From: Nematostella vectensis | Taxonomy: Eukaryota > Cnidaria > Anthozoa > Actiniaria > Edwardsiidae | Direction of reading: 5' to 3' | Assembly (NCBI RefSeq): GCF_932526225.1 | Contig: NC_064034.1 | Span: 7,860,001 to 7,924,000 of the forward strand | DNA length: 64,000 nt | In this document: piece after piece, positions 12,001 through 24,396 of the stretch | Numbering within the stretch: the stretch's first letter is position 1 | Layout of the letters: each line of letters begins with the position of its first letter | The notes under the pieces: model-generated | What the model was told of the DNA's origin: nothing | Database searches by the model: none | Seen by the model: only the letters and a program-made list of their open reading frames with translations | Position numbers and translations under genes: made by a program

Positions 12001-14029
12001 ATCTTCTGCCAAGGTAGAAAGTTCAGCTCATTTATTTTTAAGTAATGTTACGATTGTTTTACAGAAGTGCATGATTACAACATGGAAATGAAATTCTTAA
12101 ACAATGTTTACTTAGTGGAGTAGGAAATGAAAGGAAAGAATGAACCACCGATTGCACACAAGTGGATATCACGACATCTTAGTGCTTTTACAGTATGAGT
12201 GAAGTTAGATTATTGCTTAAAAGGTATAGAGAGAAAGGAACACCAAGACTGAGGTAGTAGCATTTTAACAGTTAATATAGCAACAAGCAAACGTAAGGAT
12301 TTTAACAGGAAGATACTAGTTAGTATCACGGTATATCTGAGGCTAAATGGTGCGCAAGTCCGTGCTCTGTTTTGTCGACTACAGCTACAAGAGGGACAAA
12401 CGATATTAAACATAAAGACGAGAGGAGCATACAGGAAAACACCTTTGCCCTTCTATGGCAGGTAGATACAGATAGAGTTGAAAGGACGGTGGCTAGTACA
12501 CAAACATAAAGTCCCTATTGTGGTCAAGGGGAGTGGCTGGAGGTCAGGGGGGGACCTGGTTGGATGTTAGAAAAAAACACTATACAGTGTTATACGAATC
12601 AATAAAAAATATATGCGAGGCAAGCCGGCAATAGAGCCCAACCCTAATATCTATTGTCCGTCTAAAATAATAACTTTAAACTTTCTCAAAGCGGTTGATT
12701 GGTTGCAGCCACGGACCTGCGCATTAAAGACATGCGTACCTGGAGGTTGCCTGGACTTATCAAATACGGCCACGCCCATCGGCATGTTGCCCACATTGTA
12801 TACGCTCTTCTCCAGCTTCCCCGTCCCCATCCGGTTCATGTGAATACCTTCTGAGGCCCAGTCACTCCAGTACACGTGCTTGCCGAGAATCGATACCCCG
12901 AAGGGCTGCAGTCCAGGTTGGCGGAATAACGTCCGTCTCGCTCTCCCGTCTAAATCGGAAGATTCTAACGAATCTCTTATGGCGTCGACCCAGAAGAGTC
13001 TGTTCGCGGCATAGTCGACTGCAATACTGTTAGGCCAACCGATATTCGAGGTGACTATTTCTTGGCGTTTTTGGCCGTCCAGCCGTGCGCGCTCGATTTT
13101 CGGATTTTCACCCCAATCCGTCCAAAACATCAACCTTACGAAAAAGTGCAATAACGATGAATAAATATCCATGAAGTGGTTTTACTAACGGATACCCTTG
13201 ACATATCATATAATAAAGACTCTTTATCCTGCCTCCTCCCTTCGGAGTACTCTCCCCCTATGTCCACAATACAGTCACATGTATGAGTCACCTCCCATAC
13301 ATCTCTCCTGTATTTCCCCAGGCTAGCTCCTCCACCCTTTATACGCTTCGTGGAAGCTTTTCTTGCTTTTACCCAAATGGTATGTCTTAAAAAACTACAG
13401 GCAAGCTAAAGAATAACTAGGCCTGGGTCAAAACTACAAACAAGCCGCAGTTTAGAATAACTAGGCTTTGTGAAAAACTAAAGACAAGCTATATAATAAC
13501 TAGGCTTGGTAAAAAAAACTACAGAAAAGCCGCAGTTTAGAATAACTAGGCGTGGTGAAATCAGGAAAATAAATGAATACGTCGGAGCAAAGAAACACAA
13601 CGACAGGCTCTTGTACTCACCCAGCCTGAGGGTGTACAGCAATACCACGTGGCTTGTCGAGTCCACTTGAGATCAGCACGTGCCTTCTAGACCCATCCAG
13701 TGTCGCAACCTGAATAAATCTATACGTTCTATCGGTCCAGTAGATGCGTCTTGTGCGCCATTCAATAGCCAACCCATCGCATACGCCTATGTTCGTGGTT
13801 ATAATGTCCTCAATAAATGTCCCGTCGATTTGGGCTCGTTTGATGGCCTTTGTCCGGGTGTCCGACCAATAAATACGGCGATCTCGGACATCCACGTCAA
13901 GTGCCACGGCGCTGTCAAGGTTAAAGATGACAGGGGTAATCGTTGTTGAGTTCGGCTCGAGTTTATTGATGTTTGAGGCATTGGAAAAGAAGATGAATGT
14001 TTCTCCACGACTTGATCTCAAAAGAAGTA
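1..14029 (-). CDS. LDL-receptor-related protein, LRP5/6-like ectodomain (partial, 12 exons)
   Basis: Cell-surface receptor ectodomain made of six-bladed YWTD beta-propellers each followed by an EGF module; in LRP5/6 such propellers bind Wnt and its antagonists, in LRP4 agrin and sclerostin. Exons (minus): 14029-13621, 13134-12740 (propeller 1); 11093-10968 (EGF 1); 6406-6016, 5743-5352 (propeller 2); 4373-4251 (EGF 2); 3831-3429, 3006-2848, 2574-2336 (propeller 3); 1848-1723 (EGF 3); 1351-910, 94-<1 (propeller 4). Phases fit throughout: half-propeller exons run phase 1 to 2 then 2 to 1, EGF exons 1 to 1, about 1100 codons in all. Visible motifs include IYWTDR, MFWTDWGENPKIER, LYWTDAGTKRIEA and the EGF core NGGCSYLC. 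Propeller order without intervening LDLa repeats favours LRP5/6, but the sequence is divergent, and RQPPG before EGF 1 also resembles LRP4. No signal-peptide exon was found upstream; LDLa, membrane and cytoplasmic parts lie beyond the left edge. Confidence 0.87.
1723..1848 (-). other. EGF-like exon 3 of the LRP gene
   Basis: A 126-bp phase 1-1 exon coding one EGF-like module with six cysteines (CSLNNGGCSDLC, then CAC, then TC). Acceptor is at 1849-1850. The only donor that keeps the phase is GTCAGT at 1722-1717, a GTC-type donor. It joins propeller 3 to propeller 4. Just downstream on the minus strand there is AT-rich intron; just upstream the intron is a long purine/pyrimidine-skewed tract with two G-runs (2091-2103 and 2171-2184), which gives spurious long reading frames in other frames. 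Confidence 0.85.
2091..2235. repeat. Poly-G runs and purine-rich tract in LRP intron
   Basis: Two G homopolymers of 12 or more bases (about 2091-2103 and 2171-2184), separated by an A-rich stretch and followed by a GGAGGGAGGGAGGG run near 2213-2230. The tract lies in the intron between the propeller 3 and EGF 3 exons. G-runs of this kind could form quadruplexes, but the simplest reading is slippage-prone low-complexity DNA. The same G-rich style recurs at 21091, 31120, 38850, 40672, 50083, 50138 and 57110, often inside dispersed repeats. Confidence 0.8.
6482..8458. repeat. ~920-bp tandem duplication plus truncated third copy
   Basis: Copy 1 starts at 6482, copy 2 at 7412 and a third, internally deleted copy runs 8326-8458. 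Copies 1 and 2 are nearly identical over more than 900 bp; copy 1 carries an extra 16-bp micro-duplication (GATGATGTTGGTGCCA twice near 6589-6610) and scattered point changes. Copy 3 keeps the first ~20 bases of the unit, then jumps straight to its last ~110 bases. No long reading frame is conserved, no terminal inverted repeats are visible, and the block lies wholly in the LRP intron 10967-6407. Confidence 0.95.
8953..9176. mobile_element. Foldback MITE 1 with GGTTGTC ends
   Basis: Left arm (8953-8991) reads GGTTGTCGGTGCAAATGGCG and continues with CAAATGG-type repeats; the right arm (about 9138-9176) is its reverse complement, ending in TTTGCACTGACAACC. The middle is short, AT-rich and non-coding. 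The size, about 224 bp, and the inverted arms are typical of a nonautonomous DNA transposon or foldback element. It shares its outermost seven bases, GGTTGTC, with the element at 9415-9617. Confidence 0.85.
9415..9617. mobile_element. Foldback MITE 2 with GGTTGTC ends
   Basis: The left arm (9415-9477) contains GGTTGTCGTCGACC, then GCATGTAAGCATGGGTAAAA and CACTGAAGCGC; the right arm (9552-9617) is the reverse complement with a few mismatches (the ACCCATGCTTACATG segment matches exactly). The arms are about 65 bp long and separated by about 75 bp. No coding capacity. The shared GGTTGTC end and nearness to MITE 1 suggest one transposon family. Confidence 0.88.
10968..11093 (-). other. EGF-like exon 1 of the LRP gene
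   Basis: A 126-bp phase 1-1 exon coding NNTCSKQNGGCSYLCLPS and the second half of one EGF module ending DNKSCAK. Acceptor is CGCAG at 11098-11094. To stay in phase with propeller 2 the donor must be GTCGGG at 10967-10962, a weak GTC-type site like that of EGF exon 3. A GTAAAA a few bases further would break the phase. It sits alone between large introns, about 1.6 kb after propeller 1 and 4.6 kb before propeller 2. Confidence 0.82.
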
Positions 14030-16299
14030 CTGGGAAAAGAAATTGAACGGCACATGCGTGAGAAGCAGAGTAAAATTGTCTAGGGACATATCGCACTATT
14101 TTAAGCATTGTACTAAATTGACTCATTAACAACCTACTACTTAACCGTTCTCATTTATCTTTTAACTATGACGCCACTACAGACACGCGCGCAAAACATA
14201 TGTTAAAGAAATATCGATCAGGCACTTTGCCAAAAAAAAGCTCGAAATGCTAAGGATTGTGGTCAGATTTTAAGGTCATATTTGCTTTTTTTGCTGTAAT
14301 TTTTACCAGTAAAGGTGGCCAAAATTTTGGAAATGAATAGAATATTATTACAACGCAATGGTTGATACATAAAAAAGTTTTCATTCAATTTGTCACGAAG
14401 CACGCATCAGAGTCAATAAAGTAACTTAGATATTATCTGGCGGCTCTTGTTGCAAAACTTACACTATTTTCAATTTCTTAACGTTTCTTGTGAGCCTCCA
14501 TTAAGCTACCAACATATATTATGCGGCCAACATCTATTATTCAGCAGTTTTTGCTCAGTTCGTCATGCTCTCGAAGGAGGAAGTTCAATAAAGGCACACT
14601 GTAGTTTGTAGCGCCACGTTTTGTATTTGTATTTTTGCGTTTTACTCAAAGTATTTAAGCTACTGATAATGTCTTTTACCTTTTGATTTCTATCATATTT
14701 TTTTTTCCGAAAATGAGGCTAAAAATAAAAAGATGCGATTCATAAAGCACCATATACGCGGTAGCGATACCCTTCCTAAAATAAGACAGCCCTTCATAAG
14801 ACTTGAACGTGAAAGACATTAAACTAGTGTCTATTTTTGTAATATCACGTACACATATCCTCGTTTCGAGTGTGCAAAGAGTTTAGGTGTGTCTCTTCAG
14901 GGACCTGGAGGTCAGCTGATAAGCGCGGCAATTTTGGGATAAAACAGCCTAAGTGTTTCCAGATACTTATCTCAAGAAACACACACGTACGGGAAATTAT
15001 CAAAAGCAAATCGAGTATTTTTTTAATTAATTTCCTACCATTTTGTGTTGAGGAAAGAGTTTGTCGTTTTGTTCAATCTCGAAAAATACATAATGCATGT
15101 CAGAAGTCGCTCTACAATAATACTTTTATGGTGACCATAAGATACTTTAATATTTTCAGTGGTCATATAAGCATTGTACTCTTATTATCCAGTTATCACA
15201 TTATACCAGCATGAAAGTGAAACTCTCGCCTTTCCATCTCCGTAAAAGTGACAAGAGATCTCTCTAAGTCACAAAACACGGTTTCTCGTAAAAAAAACAT
15301 GTGCGGTAAATATGTATGAATATAAACAAAATAAATTAAACGATACTTATCAAAGAATCTAATTTCTAGTAGAAACTTGCAATTGATAATATTTGTTCTA
15401 TGTAACTCATAGACCGATAGCTTTCCTATGCGAGGAAACCGCGCTGTCTCGTATCACTGTTAATAATAAACGCAGGGAAAAGGATGCGCTTCTGAAGGTC
15501 ATGCCTAATTGTCACATTCATACACAACAGCTAAGCCAAGATAAATCCTGAATTCTGAATAACGAAACATTATAGAGCAATTACCCATCATGCCCCCAGG
15601 CAGTGCATTCCCTAAGGTTATTAGTCGAGGATTGATTTCCTTAGTGCTTTTCCGAGTAAATAAAATGTTGTCCGATTCCAGTAGTGTCATTCGAACTGCG
15701 GTATCGGCCATGTGGGGGTACATAGATAAGCACAAACCAAAACTAATGCTCTAAAGATGTACGGTATGGGCGAACATTCGCCTTCAACGGTAGACCAAAC
15801 CGTTTAGTCGCTGTCATTTGTAGAGGTCAGGCCATTAAGAGCGTGTGCCTTCGAGATGTTTCGCCTGTCAGGTGCTGTCAATTTTGTAGCAAACGACAGA
15901 AAAACCCTTTTATCGTTAACAAGAGATATCTCAATCGAAACCTTTTTTCTACATGTTTTTAGAAAGTTGGTCGTTGTATGTTTTGATAAAGTAAATTTTT
16001 CTATTCGTTTTTTTTTTCAATCAACCATTTAATATCTGATGGGGATGCTTGCATTTTATATTCGTATAGCCAGCGCCATTTAAATCCGGAACATCAATAA
16101 TCTATCAGGTTTTATCGTCATTAGTAGCGCATGACGTCATCATCACATGGCTCGAGGGACAAATTAAGATCTGAACGAGGTATTTAAAGCTCGCATTATG
16201 AAAACCGTTCTTTTATTGTCAGCTATTTAGAACTAGCATGACTGTCAAATATAATCAGCCGCGAACATAAAAATAGTAGTACATAGGCAAATTTAAGTT
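14030..16299. other. No supported gene (possible 5' intron of LRP)
   Basis: AT-rich DNA upstream of the first LRP exon found. Because that exon begins in phase 1, at least one more 5' exon with a signal peptide must exist, here or further right; I could not identify it. A minus-strand open stretch near 15590-15700 with a plausible GGTAATTG donor translates to nothing I recognise. No repeats of note. Confidence 0.6.
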
Positions 16300-16580
16300 A
16301 AGTTATTCCTAGTAAATCCTATTTCTTTAAAGAGTGTGAGGAATCATTTACTGCAGAAAAAATCAATGCAAGTAAGATACATTCACACTGGATTTATTCC
16401 TAGTAAATCCTCTTTCTTTAAAAAGTGTGAGGAATCATTTACTGCAGAAAAAAAATCAATGCAAGTAAGATACATTCACACTGGATTTATTCCTAGTAAA
16501 TCCTCTTTCTTTAAAAAGTGTGAGGAATCATTTACTGCAGAAAAAAATCAATGCAAGTAAGATACATTCACACTGGATTC
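16300..16580. repeat. ~92-bp tandem repeat, three copies
   Basis: The unit starts TTATTCCTAGTAAATCCT, contains GTGTGAGGAATCATTTACTG and a poly-A tract, and ends with ACATTCACACTGGAT. Unit starts fall near 16303, 16394 and 16487, with a partial fourth copy reading into unique DNA. Copy length varies with the poly-A tract. The reading frame that crosses all three copies is a by-product of the repetition. Confidence 0.93.
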
Positions 16581-17564
16581 AATCGAATCACTGTGAAATT
16601 CAATCCATCCAATAATAAAATGGCCGCATTCTACAACTATAGCATAAAACACATATTACATATATTTAGAAAACTATGTTTAAAAAAACAGAATTCAAAA
16701 AAGGAAACAAAAAAACGTGGAGCGCGGAAATCAGATCCACAGACGATTAATTAAGGCGACAAACATTCGAATTTGCGGGCAGGATCCTGCTAAATCAAGT
16801 TTCAATGACGATGAGACATAAATGAGGTTGGTATCAATATTCTAAAGAGTTGTCAATTATTATACTTATATGTTCTTGAATGTGAAAATAACACTCGCTA
16901 GCACTACATAGCCGCGTAAGAAAGGACTAAATCGTTTCAATGATGATTCTAATTTGAGCTTCGAAGTTGATCCAATTATATTAAGCTTGGATTTTAAAGG
17001 TGACCGGGACTGAAGCCACTAAACGCCAGTAAGAGCAGCAGAATTTAGCACAGTACAATAGTGTACAGCAGTACAAACATAATGCAGCACCATACCTAGA
17101 GCAAACAGTAGAAAAGAGAAAGTCGATTCACATAAGCCCACCCGCTGCAAAACCCTTTAGAAAAACCGATTAGCACAGCCAGAGTCCTGCTACGTTACGG
17201 TTTTCAGATAGATAAATTACAAGCTAATGGAATGTTTGGGTCGCGCGAGGGTCGAGTATATTGTAGGTTCAAAGTCGAAGAGGATTTTTTTCGATTCTCT
17301 GAAACACCAATAACATTCATAATTAATTCAACAAGTTCTTTTTGGCATTTTTTTAAAAACAACACTAAGGGTTCCAACCGCAAGAAACAGAAAAACAGTT
17401 TTGTGTGGCTTTCAAATGGAGTTTTCCTAAATTCTCTAAAATTCCCTAAAATAATCGTCTGTTTATGTTATTAAAACGTTATAAGTATACAAATAAATAG
17501 AGACTATCTAAAAAGCTGTTTTCGTAAAAAAGCATAGATAAAATCACCGATGTATTAAGAAAAC

Positions 17565-17706
17565 AAGTGGCCTTATTGGGTGTTTTTCTCGCTAGTGTAC
17601 CTTACTGTCATCGTGTTAATAGCAGTAGGGGTCCAGTAAGTGGCCTTATTGGGTGTTTTTCTCGCTAGTGTACCTTACTGTCATCGTGTTATAGGGGTCC
17701 AGTAAG
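17565..17706. repeat. 73-bp direct duplication
   Basis: Two adjacent copies of a segment starting AAGTGGCCTTATTGGGTG and ending GGGGTCCAGTAAG. They are almost identical; the first copy has a few extra bases (AGCAG) near its end. Such clean copies imply a recent duplication. No coding signal. Confidence 0.93.
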
Positions 17707-18702
17707 TTTCGAATTCAAAGCAATATGGATGAATAACTTATTGAATTCAAAATACCAGGACGTTATATGTAATTATCGTTAAAAAAAACATCAGAGATCA
17801 GGTTCAATAATTATATGAAATATGTATTTTTTTGGTATACGATAAATTTGCAACATAATTTCTAGAAGTAATGGTGGAATTCTATTGTTGTTCTTGTTTT
17901 TGTTACTTTTAACCTTAAACGTATAATGTAGTTGTTTTTTTTGGTGCGTGATTCGCAAACACTAGTCTTGTCGGGGTGATCGAATAGACAATTAAAACAG
18001 ACAATATTGTCGCGTAAATTTTAGCTAGACGATGATGTAGGGCTAAGGTCGAAGACGAGATTCAACCAAAACCTCAAATAAAAAAAAAATGAAAAAGAAA
18101 ACAAAAATGTGGTTTGTCTTGCTTAGCTATTACCCGGAAACAGGTCGAATGGCATATAAGGCGTCGAATTATTACAAGAAATAAAATCTCTCTGTGGTTT
18201 TTTGATCACATGGGGATCGCATTGATAGCGAGGCTAGATTGCCAAAAAGCGACAGGCTTTTCGACAAAGTATAATAGCTATCCTGTAATATAAATTGATA
18301 CTTTTAAGAGATAGACAATGGAATATATTTTTTTCACAATCCCTGCTATTCATAACAGGCCTTCATCATCTCGGAAAAATCCTTTGCGACCTTTTATGCC
18401 GTTAATATTTCATAAGGGTTGAGGGCATATAGTAAGTAAACTTGAGTAAGAAATATAGCTTAATGGGTTTAATAATGGTTCTAAAATACGGCCTTCTTTT
18501 TGCGATGACTGCAGCAATAGATAACTACCCCAGTCAGACAAAGTTTCGTATTGTATACAAATTCTTAAAGTTCTAACAGCCGAGTCTAATTTTGTTCAAA
18601 ATAAATAGCTTTGTTTGTAGATACTGATAAGTAAACCCTTCTGCGCCACGCGCAAGATATTATCCATGGGGTAAAATTAAAGAAATTCATAATTAATTCA
18701 AA

Positions 18703-18766
18703 ATGGCTGCCCCTGTGGCGGAGAATAGAGCGAAAGCTTTTCGTTATTTCGCGCTCGACAAAAAGG
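18703..18766 (+). other. Possible first coding exon (MAAPVAENRAKAFRYFALDK), unassigned
   Basis: ATG in a good context (AAAATGGCT) opens 21 codons, then a strong donor G|GTGAGT at 18767. The codons are GC-richer than the flanks. The peptide segment RAKAFRYFALDKKG faintly resembles the start of a BED zinc finger, as in hAT transposases and ZBED proteins. I found no next exon, so this is only a candidate and could be chance. Confidence 0.2.
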
Positions 18767-21039
18767 GTGAGTCACAATCAAGAGACCCTCCTTTAAACGT
18801 CGAGGCGGTTCGTCGGTGAAATTTGCGGACGTTTTTTAGTTACGTATCACACCACTAAGCCGGCTCGACCTTCACCTTTTTGCAACTGCAAACTCTCATC
18901 GTAACATTTTGTCTGAGTGTAATTCAACACTTTTAAATTGAGGTTATTCAGAGAAGCCAAGCTGGTCTCGTAAAAAGGAACGTTTTAGAAAACTCGAAAT
19001 AAGAAACTAAGTTGCTTGACGTTGAAATTTGATACCGAAGATCGTTAATTAGACACGACATTCTACACCAGGCCTCATTAAATACGCAAAACTCTTTTTC
19101 CGTAAACCGAGAGAGTTTATTCTTAAATACAAAAATTATTTCCTGAAAACGGTTACAATAACTTGCAAGCATGCTAACGAGAGGAGTTTTGTCGTAAACA
19201 CAAGTAGGAACTTTTGAAAACAGATGCTTAGGGTTAGTTAATCGCGGGGACGAAAATTAGACAAAATTCCCGAATAGCGCTAAGTACTGTAAGAGGCAAA
19301 TATTCAGCTCTCAATTCATAGTACAATATGTGAAGAGCTAACAATGTGCAGGGATTAAATTGCGATATCGGACTCTTACCTAATTGTAGCAAGACTTGTA
19401 GTCCACCTTTTCCTATGTCACATACCATGAGTTCACAAGATCCTTAGCGCCTCCCTGAAACACGTAAAAATACGGTTCTAGCGCACCGCAAATTGTGCTA
19501 GATGCATATGGAATCGCGCTCATTAGCAGACTCGGGAGCTTGGAGCGCAATCCACGCTGACACATCGCTGGAGAGAAGTGTATATGACTTGAGTACGGTG
19601 CCGAGAAACGATTTGTTCACACATATCTATCCACAGTTAGCTCGTTGTTATGAAGGGGTGATTTTCAAGCGCAGCTGATAAGAACACCGAGCGTGACAGC
19701 GCGCAAAACGCATTCCAGTGTCTGGGTTATTTTACGGGCGCTCTCGGTAAAGGCGCTTATCTTAAACCGGTACAGTGTGACATCACAAGTGTTCATGTAA
19801 ACCTGCTTCTATTAGAATAGAATCCTCTGGGAGATATTCACACCCCAGTGTGCTATACGACAATACCGACAAACAACGAGCATTCGTCTTACATTGTAAT
19901 GACTTACTTTATCAAATCGTTTACAGAACGCACCTGCCTTTTCGTAAGAAATAATTCTAGACAGTTTTGTGTTAACACGTATTGAAAGACAAATATTTTT
20001 CATCACTCCCAAGGAAAGCGTGATTGAAAATATCGCTTTGATTATTGGGTCGCTTTGTTACCTGTGATTATGATAAATGAGAGTACAACATGGGGACTAA
20101 TAATAATAATACTACTTGTGCCATGTCCATAAACCAAGTGTTATGTATGAGGGAAGGCAAACAAGACAAACACTTGGACTCAAAAATGAAATGGGAGTAT
20201 CGCTTTTTTTTATTTTCTTGAGAAATGTGTCATGAAACGCGCTCGTTCTATGAATTTGTATCCACAGATGCTAATAGGGCAATCCCATGTATTCGTATTT
20301 AGGGTTTAAAGATGCTAGTAGGGTATTCCCACGAATTCGCATTAAAGATTCGAATATGCTAGTAGGCAATTCCCCAGGATGATTTGATGTATAAACACTA
20401 AAAGCGAAACGCAATTACTGAGAGTAAACAGAGCATATACTCCTCCAAATTTCTTAATATCAAGATAACGAAACTAATAAACGGCAGCAAAATTAATCCA
20501 AATACGTGTTAACAAAGTATTTTTAAACTCCTTTATTGAGACTATCGGTTACGAACTCCGTCATGGATTTCCAATGATAATTCATTTTAATCAATATATT
20601 CCCTTGCTTCCCTTGAGTGTTGAAACATTGAGGGTTTCTTTATGATACTAAGTAACCAAACCGCCCACTTCGAAGTTTCAATAAATACAGCTTATGTATA
20701 AAACAAACAAGCATCCGATGTAACTGCGCCGCCTGGGGACTGGTGACGAAAGTCACTCTGGTGTAATGCGTAGGTGCGATGTTTCGAGCTAGTATGGTCA
20801 TAAGTGTGTAAAACCCGTTCTGTAATGCTACGAGGTCGACATTTCCTTCAACTTTGAGGTCATCCGAGCGAGGCTGCAGTACAGATGCACTAAGCCTAAA
20901 GAGGACTATCAATGTAGAAGTGAGGGCCAAAGAAACAAAAAAAGCCTCTTACTTCCATAGCGGCATGTGAGAGAACTGTTGTCAGAAAATGTTGGGCAGA
21001 AAATTTTGCATATTGCTATCAGAAAATGTTGCATGTTGT

Positions 21040-21262
21040 CTCGCGGTCATGTCCCTGTGGTATTTGCTCATACATGGGAAGGGTGTCATCTATAGGGGGG
21101 GGGGGGGGGAGGGGGGGCAGGTAATATTTTCTCATAGAAAAGGTGTACGCACTTGACTCAAAACAGAGTTGCCATCTATAGGAACAGGTGTAATATTTGC
21201 TCATGTAAACACTTAGAGGTGTACTTACTTGCTTTAAAACTGTGCTGCCATCTATAGGAACA
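21040..21262. repeat. Degenerate ~90-bp repeat with poly-G run
   Basis: The pattern of TAATATTTGCTCAT, a variable spacer, GGTGTAC, then GCCATCTATAGG(AACAGGT) occurs three times, near 21058, 21121 and 21188. The first copy carries a G-run of about 19 bases with one interruption. Non-coding. Confidence 0.7.
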
Positions 21263-24200
21263 GGTCAGTACATTATCGGCACCTGATAAAAAAAATGTTG
21301 ACAGATTGATAAAAAGAAGTGTTAAAACCGCACCCTGGAAGGGATAGTACTAGAGCAAGGAAATAAGGTCAACTGCTGCCAAACTTTTGATGGTTCCTCA
21401 TCAATGAAAAGTGTTTTATCTCTGCGACACAAATAGGGGTTTAGGGTAGTAAGTCACCTTAAGCTGCACGTTTTGGTTGAGCAGATGAAATATGAGTGAG
21501 CTTGCGTGTAAAATGCAGTGTTTAGTGATTCTGTCGACGCCTCTAACTCTCGCCCACATCTAGAATATACGCTTTCAAGCCATTGTACTAATTTGAGACA
21601 CGTATCAGTCCTCAATGACAGGAAGAACCCTACGATAACACTTAGGGGTCCTCAACTGATGAGAGAGGTGCATTACTGCAATTGTTCGCCGGATGCTCTA
21701 GATTCGAGTACGTTTGGTTTGCCAAGTAATTTGCGATGCTTAGCTTCTGAGTGACCTTTAAGATGTGAGAGCACAGGATTGAAACCAATAAATTCCTCTT
21801 ATTTCTTTGCTGGATAAATAACTTCTGCCAAGACACAAGGACTGGTGCAAAAATATAAAAGCAAATAATCAATGTATGGAAGATCAAAAAAAATATCACA
21901 CTTCAGTTTTTAAATTAAGGATCTCGATGAAATTTGCTAACCTCAAGGGTGTTGGGCCAATTAACCTGGCCACAGCGCCACCAGACGTAGTGCTTAGAAT
22001 TTGCTGAGTCCATAACTTCAGAAAAAAATAAGGAAATACCTTTTTAGAGCATGCACTTCATGCACGATAAATACTCCAGGGGCCGTGGTTAATAATTTGA
22101 AAGAAATACGAACGATCGATGACTTACTAAAGCCCTTTCATCAGCCAAACTTAGAATTATCCTAGCTTTTGTTCAAAAGAGGGGATTGTCTTAGATGCAT
22201 AATCTACTTAAGGGTTTTTCGCGGATTTGTGGACCCGATTTGATGAAAAGTCGTGCGAGGTGAATATCTTCTTAGCAAAAAGATGAGAGGATTCCGAATA
22301 GCTTCTTCTCATGTATGACTCAGTTCATTACATTGTTGGAGTTACATTTCCGGAGGCCTAATTTGTACGAGTAAAAAAAATGAAAATCAATCCTTGTGAA
22401 TTAAAATTTATATAACATGCAAGGGATAATTATCTCATAACAATAAATCGTACAATCAAGCTCACTAGGAAACATCCAATTTTCTCAACTGCTTTTCATT
22501 TGTTTGTTTCCATATCTTTTAACTTGTGGGAATAAACAGCTTTAAGAGAGCACTTCAAACGGAAATTGGAGGCGAGCAATATTCGGCACTTAGCTGATGC
22601 AACCAATTTTTGGAAGTTTAAGCAGCAAATTATTATTTCGATGCATCATGGGTTATAAGAGCCTGATGAATACGAAAGTCAACCGGCGGGAAAAGGAGAG
22701 AAAAGCAGTATTTACGACAGTCAAAGCTGCTGACTTCTGCAAAAATGTTTACTTTATTTTCAAAACGAATGAAACGTTAATGTTTTTTTTTTCCTGGAGG
22801 GGATAATCAAATCTTTAAAAAAATAAACTGTAAGTTCTTAAGAAAGAAAAAGAAATTAACAAAACGTTGATGTACTTTCACTGAAATAGGTTGAGCTAGC
22901 TTTTGCCAAAACCAAAAAAAAAAATGAAATGGTAACATCATTTTTAACGTTTAAAACTTGGATAGAAAAGGCGAAAATCCGACATCTAAAAGGAAGGCAC
23001 TTTTAAGAGTTTTAATGGATCAATAATTTTCGCGGAATCATTGCAATGAAGAAACAATCAAAGTAACATCTTTCAACCCTTGCTCAGTTGTGTGGGTGAT
23101 GTACGATCAGACTTGAAAGGAGGGGGGAGGGGTGTACTTGATGGGTATTGGCACAAGGTAATCGCCAGACCTTTAATAAAAGGATGAAATCCCCTTATTC
23201 ATTCCCCACTATCGCCATTATCCAAATAACAAACCGTTAAATAACAGACCTATACAAGTATCTATAGCTCTTAAGAACGATTATCACATAGTTTTTATGG
23301 GCGTGACATACGACTGACTGTTACGGACTGCTCCACGCAGTGTACGACCATGAGTATTAGATAGTGTATAAGCACTGACATTAGAGATGGTATCACAGTG
23401 AGCGTCCTCGATGGTTCAACACGCACCCCGATACAGGTCAATCAAGTGCGAATCAGGTCTTTTGGCTTGCGAAGCGAGACCCGTGCCAATAAGCTTCAGC
23501 TGAAGCCTTATCACTGCTTCCCTTTCCTTAATGAAAATGCTGTTTCCACTTCAATGGCATCAAAATGACATTTTCTAGGGTCGATAAATGTCAATTGGGA
23601 CTACCCAAGCCACTACGAACGAAAGATAGAGGTCGTTCAAATTTTCGACAAGTGAAAACACTCTTCCGTACCTTATTTAGGTAATAGATAATGCCCGCCA
23701 AGTTTAATACTAGTTACATAGGTCAATGATATGAAGATAAATGATATGTAAATATATCAAATACTGTGTAAAAGACAATGTAAAATCTTCCAGTTTACTT
23801 TATTAAAGCCAACCAATTTTCCGCAAAATAGATGCGATGTATCTAGTATGCGAAAGAGCTTGTTGGTTTACTCTATGCAAATTCCGTACTGGAAAAGTCC
23901 TATTTTCAATCAACTTCCATCCGCTCGATGTTAGACGCTAAAACCAAGCTATTATCTTTATCTGAAAGATCAAAGGTCATTTTTTAAACCAGGATGGTTA
24001 TTTCGGCTATTCCGCGTGATCTTTTGTATTTTTTTAGCTTTTCGAAATCATACCAAAATCTCTCTCTTACCAAGCGAGTGTCATCTTGGACCTGGCTAAC
24101 CACTCTCCTCCTCTGGCCGATGATACTAGAGAGCCGGTAAAGCTCCTTGGCATGTGTCTTCCGCGTGTCCTGAGAGGGGTCCGAACCCCACTCTGCCCAT

Positions 24201-24396
24201 GTGACGAGATGAGTTCGACCTGTTGACCACTTCGTTGTTAGTTTAGAAGACAGTTTATTTTATGTGTGTATTTGGATAGAAAAAGTTTCTAGATGGATCC
24301 AGGTTTGAGGCTCCAAGTCCTCTTTATTAACCTGTATTGGGAGACGTATTGGGCGATCCGCTAGGAGCAGGCCGCCGGTCCGTGTTACCAGGTACA

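Larger units (their letters stand above)
17707..24396. other. Long stretch without a supported gene
   Basis: About 6.7 kb of AT-rich DNA. I see a possible short 5' exon at 18703-18766 (plus), a G-run near 21091-21109, a degenerate ~90-bp repeat at 21040-21262 and a degenerate ATGCTAGTAGGG-type repeat near 20265-20375. A minus-strand open frame at 20640-20882 has an upstream CTGCAG acceptor but no recognisable domain. Nothing else is supported. Confidence 0.6.

Noticed and set aside
15505-15735. Minus-strand frame (MTLLESDNILFTRKSTKE...) ending at a GTAATT donor
   Set aside because: Weak pyrimidine tract, no recognisable family and no sign that it joins the LRP gene.
16336-16754. Plus-strand repeated peptide (MQVRYIHTGFIPSKSSFFKK)
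   Set aside because: It is only the translation of the 92-bp tandem repeat; the frame is lost when poly-A length changes.
20640-20930. Minus-strand 96-codon frame with a CTGCAG acceptor
   Set aside because: No ATG start, no recognisable domain, no partner exon; a 3' exon is possible but unsupported.
24060-24200. GGTCCGAACCCC-containing segment considered as a tRNA
   Set aside because: Only a T-arm-like word is present; no acceptor stem, D-arm or anticodon arm can be folded.
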